This document shows positions 1 through 4,620 of a DNA stretch of 5,675 nt, piece by piece. The notes below the pieces were generated by a model that was not told where the DNA came from, did no database searches, and saw only the letters and a list, made by a program, of their open reading frames with translations. This DNA comes from Spirochaetaceae bacterium (lineage in GTDB: Bacteria > Spirochaetota > Spirochaetia > Treponematales > Breznakiellaceae). How positions within the stretch are numbered: position 1 is the stretch's first letter; each line of letters begins with the position of its first letter. The position numbers were made by a program, and so were the translations under genes. The stretch covers positions 1-5,675 of the forward strand of contig JAISCK010000168.1 of NCBI GenBank assembly GCA_031265635.1, given 5' to 3'.

Positions 1-261
1 TTCTCCCGAAAGGCGGCGGAGCCGGGCAACGCCGTCTCTGGAATTTTGGGAACAGACAAGGGCCCAGCTTGTATCGGTGGGAAGGGCGATGAGGCCGCCT
101 CCCTCAAGGAGCGTTACGCTGCGGGAGAGTACGCGGTCGTCAATGTTGTGGGGGACAACGTATGCTATCACTCCGCAATTATACCAAAAAAAGGCAACGG
201 CCACAAACCCTCGCCGGAAACAACCCCATTACAGGCGGCTGTTTCCGGGCAGCTTTCTTAA
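1..261 (+). CDS. 3' end of an unidentified plus-strand gene (partial, enters at the left edge)
   Basis: The frame is open from base 1 to a TAA at 259-261, giving about 86 residues with the 5' end outside the window. A TTG at 46 is the first usual start codon inside the window, but no clear ribosome binding site precedes it, so continuation from the left is more likely. Up to about base 180 the codons look genuine, with GC-rich third positions and ordinary composition including the run YAVVNVVGDNVCYHSAII. After an A7 run at 186-192 the translation turns into a Pro/Lys/Gly/Thr-rich tail that overlaps a hairpin and a tandem duplication. The original C-terminus may therefore have been nearer base 185, with the present end caused by a frameshift or by repeat insertion. 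I do not recognise the family. It would converge on the pot operon. That it is coding at all is uncertain. Confidence 0.4.
   Translation, partial: FSRKAAEPGNAVSGILGTDKGPACIGGKGDEAASLKERYAAGEYAVVNVVGDNVCYHSAIIPKKGNGHKPSPETTPLQAAVSGQLS
214..248 (+). terminator. Hairpin near the end of the left-hand gene, possible terminator
   Basis: Arms 214-222 (CCGGAAACA) and 240-248 (TGTTTCCGG) are perfect 9-base complements. Two further G-C pairs (224-238 and 225-237) can form after one mismatch. Downstream on the plus strand is only a broken pyrimidine-rich run (CTTTCTT at 253-259) rather than a clean T-tract. The hairpin lies before the stop codon of the open frame at 261, which supports the idea that the true gene end was once further left. 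The structure is seen directly; its function as a terminator is inferred. Confidence 0.35.
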
Positions 262-278
262 AAGCAGCTTTCTTAAAA
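249..278. repeat. Perfect 15-bp tandem duplication
   Basis: GCAGCTTTCTTAAAA occurs at 249-263 and again, head to tail and without mismatch, at 264-278. The first copy contains the TAA that ends the left-hand frame at 259-261. The second copy runs into the palindromic element, and its final AAAA supplies most of the T-tract read on the minus strand. A perfect tandem copy suggests a recent replication slippage event or a duplication made when the neighbouring element arrived. Confidence 0.85.
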
Positions 279-371
279 ATTATTCGCAGTGGGGTTTAAT
301 ACCCCGCCGCTTGCGGCGGTTAGATTCGGTAATATTAACGATAAAATGGTAGTAAACCCCACAGTTAATAA
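275..371 (-). terminator. Large imperfect stem with T-tract, probable terminator of the pot operon
   Basis: Bases 280-298 and 353-371 are complementary at 15 of 19 positions: a perfect 10-bp upper part (289-298 with 353-362), a 4-base internal mismatch, and a perfect 5-bp lower part (280-284 with 367-371). Read on the minus strand, the 3' arm is followed at once by TTTTT (279-275). That resembles an intrinsic terminator about 70 bases beyond the potD stop codon. The enclosed 54-base loop is unusually long and itself contains the GC palindrome at 304-319. The stem and T-tract are seen; termination is inferred. Confidence 0.5.
304..319. repeat. GC palindrome, copy 1
   Basis: CCGCCGCTTGCGGCGG is a perfect palindrome with a two-base centre. 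In plus-strand RNA it would fold as a stem closed by a G(CUUG)C tetraloop, a known stable type; in minus-strand RNA the loop is CAAG. The identity with copy 2 extends leftwards through ATACC to 299. To the right the two copies diverge (TTAGA here, GGAGG in copy 2), so copy 1 lacks the last two base pairs of copy 2. Confidence 0.8.
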
Positions 372-388
372 ATTTCCTTACAGAACGA

Positions 389-404
389 GCCTCGTCGATG
401 AGGC
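389..404. other. Small hairpin between the two GC palindromes
   Basis: GCCTC (389-393) pairs with GAGGC (400-404) around a six-base loop. It is too short to mean much alone, but it lies between the large stem and GC palindrome copy 2 and so adds a third stem to the array predicted in the 3' end of the pot transcript. Confidence 0.4.
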
Positions 405-419
405 AACGCTTACATGATA

Positions 420-439
420 CCCCGCCGCTTGCGGCGGGG
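420..439 (-). terminator. GC palindrome, copy 2, immediately after the potD stop
   Basis: Perfect 9-bp arms (420-428 and 431-439) with a two-base centre, or 8 bp with a four-base loop, begin four bases after the potD TGA in the direction of transcription. All pairs are G-C, so the hairpin should be very stable. No U-run follows it on the minus strand (TATCATG), so by itself it is a poor intrinsic terminator. Protection of the mRNA 3' end, or pausing ahead of the second stem-loop, fits better. The shared 21-base sequence with copy 1 covers 417-437. Confidence 0.5.
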
Positions 440-443
440 AGGC

Positions 444-1508
444 TCATTTGCCGACCTTGACCGTCAGCCATGCGTCATCATAAAGGGAGAGATTGTCTCC
501 CACATCATCCTTGAGTTCCGTATTGGCGAGGTCCTCGGCCCTGTACATGGGCGTAACCTTCTGCAGGGCCCTTGCCGGGACATTGGCTGTGGCGGGGAAG
601 GAAAAATAGTCGGCGAATTCGGCGTAGATTTCCGGCCTGTGTATAAAATCTATAAACTGATGGGCAAGTTCAACATTCTTTGATCCCTTGAGTATGCACA
701 TGCTGTCAATGTAGGCGGGCCCGCCCTCAGGGGGAATAAAGAATACGGTATGTTCTTTTTGACTGTCGGTAATCTCGGTGAATATTTCTTCGGGGTAGCC
801 CTGGCAGACCCAGAAATCTTCCTGGGCAAAACTTTTGCCGTAGGCGGTGGCGTCAAAGCGCACTAGATTGGGTTTCCACACCGTGTTGACCAGATCGCGG
901 GCGGCGGCGATTTCAGCGGGGTTGGCCGTGTTCACCGAATAGCCCAGGGAAACAAGGGCGTCGCCCAGCACTTCCCGCATGTCGTCAAGCATGGTCATTC
1001 TGCCGTCGAGGTCTTTCCTGCTGAATATGTTCCAGCTCCTTTCAAAATCGGGAACCCTGGCGGTGTTTACGCTGATGCCCGCGGCGCCCCAGTAATAGGG
1101 CACACTGTAATTCATCCCGGGATCGTAGGTAGCCTTCCGGAGAATCAGGGGGTCGATATTGCCCAGGTTTTCAAGGAGGTCTTGGTTGATGGGTTCAAGC
1201 ATATCTTCTCTTATCATTATGGACACATAGTCCCCTGACGGGAAAACAATATCGTAGACTAAGCCGCCGGTTTTGAGTTTGGCAAAAAGCTCTTCGTTTG
1301 ATTCAAAAACATCGTAATTTATTTTTACGTTGTACTCTTTTTCGAATTTTTCAATTATCGAGTCCGGGGTGTAATAGGTCCAGTTGTAGATATTGAGCGT
1401 CGGTTTCGACTCGCAACCCATGAGGGCGATTATGCCCAACGCCAGAAAGATACCCCGGAAAAGCGGCGCCCCGTTGGGAGCCGCCTCTGATACAGGTATT
1501 TTGTTCAT
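444..1508 (-). CDS. potD: Spermidine/putrescine ABC transporter, substrate-binding lipoprotein PotD
   Basis: This 354-residue protein captures polyamines outside the cytoplasmic membrane and delivers them to PotBC. It begins with a signal peptide whose hydrophobic core (about 17-30) ends in the lipobox LMGC, with Cys32 as the lipidated residue. The mature protein starts with the family pattern LNIYNWTYYTPDSIIEKFEKEY and continues with SGDYV (91-95), LDDMREVLGDALVSLGYSVNT (174-194) and IDSMCI (267-272), which align with E. coli PotD. Asp176, Glu179 and Asp268 match its amine-binding acidic residues. Two pocket tryptophans appear changed, to Cys235 and Tyr266, so ligand preference may differ. 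The ATG is supported by AAGGAG six bases upstream. It is last in the operon, 88 bases after potC. The T. pallidum homologue, as I recall, is a characterised polyamine-binding lipoprotein. The family call is secure; the exact polyamine is not. Confidence 0.93.
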   Translation of the reverse strand: MNKIPVSEAAPNGAPLFRGIFLALGIIALMGCESKPTLNIYNWTYYTPDSIIEKFEKEYNVKINYDVFESNEELFAKLKTGGLVYDIVFPSGDYVSIMIREDMLEPINQDLLENLGNIDPLILRKATYDPGMNYSVPYYWGAAGISVNTARVPDFERSWNIFSRKDLDGRMTMLDDMREVLGDALVSLGYSVNTANPAEIAAARDLVNTVWKPNLVRFDATAYGKSFAQEDFWVCQGYPEEIFTEITDSQKEHTVFFIPPEGGPAYIDSMCILKGSKNVELAHQFIDFIHRPEIYAEFADYFSFPATANVPARALQKVTPMYRAEDLANTELKDDVGDNLSLYDDAWLTVKVGK

Positions 1509-1514
1509 CTTCTT

Positions 1515-1520
1515 CTCCTT
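1515..1520 (-). promoter_or_regulatory. Strong Shine-Dalgarno sequence of potD
   Basis: AAGGAG on the minus strand lies six bases before the potD ATG at 1508. It is the clearest ribosome binding site in the window and fixes the potD start. Upstream genes potB and potC rely on overlapping stop/start codons instead, so potD is the independently and probably best translated cistron, as expected for a binding protein needed in excess. Confidence 0.75.
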
Positions 1521-1540
1521 ATGTCTTGTCCGTATACTAA

Positions 1541-1561
1541 CCGGAATCCCAGGGATTCCGG
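1541..1561 (-). other. Perfect 10-bp hairpin in the potC-potD gap
   Basis: CCGGAATCCC (1541-1550) and GGGATTCCGG (1552-1561) are exact reverse complements around a single base. In minus-strand RNA this forms a stable stem about 33 bases before the potD start. No U-run follows it, so it is not a normal terminator. A role as an mRNA processing or stability element, letting potD accumulate over potABC, is inferred from the position; such hairpins are known before or after binding-protein genes in other ABC operons. It could also be an operator, since its symmetry holds on DNA. Confidence 0.5.
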
Positions 1562-1579
1562 CAAACTCCTGAATTTCCG

Positions 1580-1593
1580 CCGGGCTGCCCCGG
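1580..1593 (-). other. Short GC hairpin directly after the potC stop
   Basis: CCGGG (1580-1584) pairs with CCCGG (1589-1593) around a four-base loop, three bases after the potC TAA at 1597-1599. On the minus strand no U-tract follows. The T-run flanks it only when read on the plus strand, where there is no gene to terminate. With the larger hairpin at 1541-1561 it makes a two-stem spacer between potC and potD, plausibly protecting the 3' end of a potABC message. Confidence 0.35.
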
Positions 1594-1596
1594 TTT

Positions 1597-2463
1597 TTAT
1601 TTGGCTGCTATGTACTTGAGGAAATTCCTCAAAAGGTAGGTAAGAAGCACGGTCCCCAGTATCATCACCACCGACAGAGCGTTGATCACCGGAGATATGC
1701 CGAAGCGTATGGCCGAGTAAATGAAAAGGGGCAGGGTTGTCGAGCCCGGTCCCGCCACAAAAAAGGTAATGACAAAGTCCTCAAGGGATATGGTTACCGC
1801 GGTAAGAAAACCCGAAATGATGCCGGGCATGCAGACAGGTATGGTAATCCTGCGCAGGGTCTGCCGCTCATTGGCCCCCAGGTCCCTGGCCGCCTCAATG
1901 ATGGCAAAATCAAATTCGTCAAGCCGGGCCATGACCATGAGGAATACAAAGGGCAGATTGAAGGTTGTATGGGCGATAAAAATGGTGAGGAGGCCGAGGC
2001 GGAGCTTTATGCCGGCAAAGAACAGGGCCAGGGAGACGCCGACGATAATCTCGGGAAGTATCATGGGCAGAAAGGAAATCGCCTGAACATAGTTCCGCAG
2101 CCTGAAACGGTACCAGTTGACCCCTATGGCGCCGAAGGTTCCCAGCACCGTGGCGGTAGTGGCCGAGGTAAACGCGATGAGTATGCTGTTCCAGAAGGCC
2201 CGCCACAGTCCCCTGGACTGGAAGAACAGCCTTTCGTACCAGACAAGGGAAAAGCCCGTCCAGGCCGTTCCATGAGAAGCGTTAAAAGAATAAAGAATCA
2301 GCACAAAAAGGGGAAGAAAGAGAAAGACCAGTGTAACGATAAAGACGGTCTGGGAGAAGGAGAATTTTCTCCGGTACGCGCGTTTGGCGTGACGGGCCGC
2401 CTCTCCCTGGCTTTGTCCCAGGCGCAGCGAGGTAATGATATTGTGGATTACATTTTTTATCAT
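1597..2463 (-). CDS. potC: Spermidine/putrescine ABC transporter permease PotC
   Basis: This 288-residue integral membrane protein is one of the two channel subunits of the polyamine importer. Hydrophobic segments lie at roughly 38-60, 92-115, 128-151, 157-179, 210-235 and 260-282, the six-helix pattern of BPD_transp_1 permeases. The cytoplasmic EAA loop that docks with the ATPase is clear: EAARDLGANERQTLRRITIP at 190-209. The N-terminus has about 30 basic, polar residues before the first helix, somewhat longer than the roughly 264-residue E. coli protein. No alternative start codon occurs in that stretch, and the ATG is coupled to the end of potB by an ATGA overlap, so this start is kept. 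PotB and PotC share the EAARDLGA core, as expected for paralogous halves of one channel. The stop is TAA. Confidence 0.93.
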   Translation of the reverse strand: MIKNVIHNIITSLRLGQSQGEAARHAKRAYRRKFSFSQTVFIVTLVFLFLPLFVLILYSFNASHGTAWTGFSLVWYERLFFQSRGLWRAFWNSILIAFTSATTATVLGTFGAIGVNWYRFRLRNYVQAISFLPMILPEIIVGVSLALFFAGIKLRLGLLTIFIAHTTFNLPFVFLMVMARLDEFDFAIIEAARDLGANERQTLRRITIPVCMPGIISGFLTAVTISLEDFVITFFVAGPGSTTLPLFIYSAIRFGISPVINALSVVMILGTVLLTYLLRNFLKYIAAK

Positions 2464-3416
2464 ACGCCCTGGCCCTTTACATCGACAACCCTGGACGCGT
2501 CCCGGCGCTGGAGGTTCATCATGATGATAACGCCCAGGGTGGTAATCACCGTAAGCACCATGGAGATGGCCGAGGCCACGGGCCAGTTCCGCGCCCTGTT
2601 GAGCTGGTCGGCGATTACATTGCCCAGCATATAGGACTCCATGCCTCCGATGAGCAGGGGCACCGCGTAGGAGCCGAATATGGGAATAAAGGTAAAAAGA
2701 ACGGCGGTGTAAAGGCCGCTCCTGATATTGGGAAGCAGTATTTTGAACATGGACTGGGCCTTGGTAGCCCCCAGGTCCCTGGCCGCTTCCAGAAGGGAAA
2801 AATCGAATTTATCTATTGTTGAAAAGAGGGGCAGTATGGCGTAGGGGAGGTACATATACACCAGCACCAGGCCCACCGCGCCCTGGTTGTAGAGAAAATG
2901 TATGTAGTCGTCAATGAGCCCTACCCTGAGGAGAAATTCATTGATGAAGCCGCTGTTGCCCAGTATGTTCATCCAGGCGAAAACCCTGATAAGAAAGTTG
3001 GTCCAGAAGGGAATGATGATCAGGAGGAGCAGCGCTGTCTGGCGTTTGCTCCTGGCCATATAATAGCCGCAGGGAAGGGCGATGAGTATGGTTATCACCG
3101 TGGTAACAACGGAGGTGAGGAGGGTTCTGACGGTGATAAGCGCGAAGTTCGGGTTTGACAGGGCGGCGTAGGCTTCCAGGGTAAAATCCCTGTTGGGCGC
3201 TTCCCTGCCCCGGATGACGCTGCCAAAATCTTCCGCAAGATGTTTCAGCAGGGTAATGGGATTTCCGCCCGACGCGACTCCCGCGTACATGTCCTTGCGG
3301 AGCAGGCTGTACAGTATAATGATAAGAATGGGAATCAGGAAGAACAGGGTAAACCATACAGCCATGGGGGACGTGTAGAGGGGGCCGTAGTTTCTTTTCC
3401 CCGGAGCGGCGCTCAC
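2460..3416 (-). CDS. potB: Spermidine/putrescine ABC transporter permease PotB
   Basis: This 318-residue membrane protein partners PotC to form the polyamine channel. Helices are visible at about 17-38, 97-118, 126-148, 178-199, 235-256 and 281-302. The EAA loop reads EAARDLGATKAQSMFKILLP at 210-229. It is longer than the approximately 275-residue E. coli PotB, mainly because of a polar segment of about 55 residues (41-95) between helices 1 and 2, probably on the outer face of the membrane where it could meet PotD. The start codon is GTG, overlapping the potA stop as GTGA, which implies translational coupling. A G-rich stretch in the potA end (GGGGTGAG) may help ribosome binding. Its own TGA overlaps the potC ATG. 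Confidence 0.92.
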   Translation of the reverse strand: MSAAPGKRNYGPLYTSPMAVWFTLFFLIPILIIILYSLLRKDMYAGVASGGNPITLLKHLAEDFGSVIRGREAPNRDFTLEAYAALSNPNFALITVRTLLTSVVTTVITILIALPCGYYMARSKRQTALLLLIIIPFWTNFLIRVFAWMNILGNSGFINEFLLRVGLIDDYIHFLYNQGAVGLVLVYMYLPYAILPLFSTIDKFDFSLLEAARDLGATKAQSMFKILLPNIRSGLYTAVLFTFIPIFGSYAVPLLIGGMESYMLGNVIADQLNRARNWPVASAISMVLTVITTLGVIIMMNLQRRDASRVVDVKGQGV

Positions 3417-4543
3417 GGTTCTCTCACCCCGACGATATATCCGTCTATGGCGCTCCAGGATATGTACACCTCATCCTTCCAGACTATGTCGGGGCCTTCG
3501 TCGGAATATTTGGCGTGCTGCTTTATTATTCTGAGCGTGGCCTTTTCGTTCACCTTGACATAGAACTTGGTCTGAAAGCCCGAGTATATGGGTTCTTCCA
3601 CAAGGCCCCGGAAGAGGTTGATGTCCTCCCGCTTTGTCGAGGGTTTTTCCTTGGAGATAAGTATTTTTTCGGGCCTGATGGTAAAGCTGACTTTCTGCCC
3701 CGCCTTGAACTCGTCAACGGTGGTACACATGATTTTTCCCAGTTCGGGAACCTCCAGCTCCGTCATGTATTCGGTTACGGGTCTATCAAGTTTGGACACC
3801 GAGCTTATCTCGGCGTTGTAAAGATTGGTCTCGCCGATAAAACGGGCCACAAAGTCGTCGGCAGGGCTTTCGTATATATCGTGGGGGGTTCCTACCTGGA
3901 GTACATTCCCCTTGTTCATTACGGCAATGCGGTCGGAGACCGACAGGGCTTCCTGCTGGTCGTGGGTAACGTAGATAAAGGTAATGCCTATCTTGTCATG
4001 GATCTGGTCAAGCTCAATCAGCATGTGCTGCCTGAGCTTGGCGTCAAGGGCGGAGAGGGGCTCGTCAAGAAGCAGCACCCTTGGCTCGTTGATCAGCGCC
4101 CTGGCAATGGCCACCCGCTGCTTCTGCCCGCCTGAAAGCTGATTGGGCTTTTTATGGGCATGTTCCTCAAGCTCAACCAGTTTAAGGTACTCGGTAACTT
4201 TTTTCGTGATCCCGCCCTTGGGCTCTTTCTTTATCCTGATGGAAAAGGCCACATTTTCAAAAACAGTAAGGTGGGGGAAAAGAGCGTAATTCTGGAACAC
4301 CGTATTGACCTGCCGGCGGTTGGGAGGCTGGGGAAGCACGTCCGTGCCGTCTATGGTTACCGCCCCCTCGTCGGGGCTCTCAAAACCGGCAAGGATGCGG
4401 AGCAGGGTTGTTTTGCCGCATCCCGACGGTCCCAAAAGGGAGAAAAATTCTCCCCCTTTTATCCCAAGGTATATGTCCTTCAATACCTTAAAATCACCGA
4501 AGGTTTTGGATACCCCTTCGATAACCACATCGCTACCGTTCAA
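3413..4543 (-). CDS. potA: Spermidine/putrescine ABC transporter ATP-binding protein PotA
   Basis: This 376-residue cytoplasmic ATPase powers the PotBC channel and acts as a dimer. Motifs appear in canonical order: Walker A GPSGCGKT at 38-45, Q-loop Gln84 in VFQNYALFPH, signature LSGGQ at 136-140, Walker B VLLLDEP at 156-162, D-loop SALD at 164-167 and switch His194. Residues from about 239 form the C-terminal TOBE-type regulatory domain typical of the PotA/MalK group, including FTIRPEKI at 287-294. Length matches E. coli PotA (378). The start is TTG at 4543: an in-frame TAG lies upstream at 4583-4585, no ATG or GTG lies between, and GGAAG precedes TTG by seven bases. A stronger AAGGGAGG sits 14 bases away, which is too distant for this start. 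As first gene of the operon, its weak start may keep ATPase levels modest. Confidence 0.94.
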   Translation of the reverse strand: MNGSDVVIEGVSKTFGDFKVLKDIYLGIKGGEFFSLLGPSGCGKTTLLRILAGFESPDEGAVTIDGTDVLPQPPNRRQVNTVFQNYALFPHLTVFENVAFSIRIKKEPKGGITKKVTEYLKLVELEEHAHKKPNQLSGGQKQRVAIARALINEPRVLLLDEPLSALDAKLRQHMLIELDQIHDKIGITFIYVTHDQQEALSVSDRIAVMNKGNVLQVGTPHDIYESPADDFVARFIGETNLYNAEISSVSKLDRPVTEYMTELEVPELGKIMCTTVDEFKAGQKVSFTIRPEKILISKEKPSTKREDINLFRGLVEEPIYSGFQTKFYVKVNEKATLRIIKQHAKYSDEGPDIVWKDEVYISWSAIDGYIVGVREP

Positions 4544-4591
4544 ATTTTTTCTTCCAGCCTCCCTTAAAAACGGAGATACATGCTACAAGGT

Positions 4592-4620
4592 ACAATGCGT
4601 ATTTTGCCCCTTGTTGTCAA
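4592..4620 (-). promoter_or_regulatory. Putative pot operon promoter with flanking inverted repeat
   Basis: On the minus strand TTGACA (4620-4615) exactly matches the -35 consensus and overlaps the stop codon of the aminomutase gene. Seventeen bases further is CATTGT (4597-4592), a weak -10 match of three in six. A 6-bp inverted repeat, ACAAGG (4614-4609) and CCTTGT (4590-4585), lies just inside the -35 and just beyond the -10, so it could be an operator or a leader stem. All elements are seen; activity is inferred. The alternative is that pot is simply co-transcribed with the upstream gene, since no terminator is visible in the 73-base gap. Confidence 0.4.

Larger units (their letters stand above)
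280..440. repeat. Composite palindromic intergenic element, REP- or MITE-like
   Basis: This non-coding stretch between the left-hand frame and potD is built almost wholly of palindromes. A 21-base sequence occurs at 299-319 and, identically and in the same orientation, at 417-437; each copy contains a CCGCCGCTTGCGGCGG palindrome. Between them are the outer stem 280-298/353-371, an AT-rich segment containing TAATATTA (330-337), and a small hairpin at 389-404 (GCCTC/GAGGC). I recall similar sequences scattered through termite-gut Treponema genomes, sometimes annotated as tiny hypothetical proteins, but cannot verify this here. No transposase is present. Read on the minus strand it would be transcribed as the 3' end of the pot mRNA, so it may serve in termination or mRNA protection. 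Confidence 0.6.

Noticed and set aside
77..352. Plus-strand open frame of 91 codons
   Set aside because: It overlaps the better frame at 1-261 and runs through the tandem duplication and palindromes, with very Arg/Ser-rich composition; a non-coding shadow.
299..437. Possible CRISPR array from the two repeated GC palindromes
   Set aside because: Only two copies exist, with about 97 bases between them filled by other palindromes; no spacer-like regularity and no cas gene.
280..471. Minus-strand open frame of 63 codons ending MADGQGRQ...KPHCE
   Set aside because: It overlaps the end of potD in another frame and otherwise translates the palindromic element; Arg/Lys-rich peptides of this type arise from GC palindromes, and no ribosome binding site is evident.
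1520..1566. Separate promoter for potD (TTGCCG ... TAGTAT)
   Set aside because: The spacing is about 19 bases, both boxes are weak, and the intervening sequence is the hairpin; not enough to call.
1580..1598. Plus-strand terminator-like hairpin followed by TTTTT
   Set aside because: It looks like an intrinsic terminator only on the plus strand, where no gene precedes it; the T-run is the complement of the AT-rich potC end. Kept only as a minus-strand hairpin.
1969..2634. Long plus-strand frame antisense to potC and potB (221 codons)
   Set aside because: It is antisense to two well-supported permease genes, its translation is Gly/Arg/Lys-rich without recognisable motifs, and it has no coherent operon context.
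3515..4135. Plus-strand frame antisense to potA (206 codons)
   Set aside because: It mirrors the codon bias of potA on the opposite strand; every canonical ABC motif is intact in potA itself.
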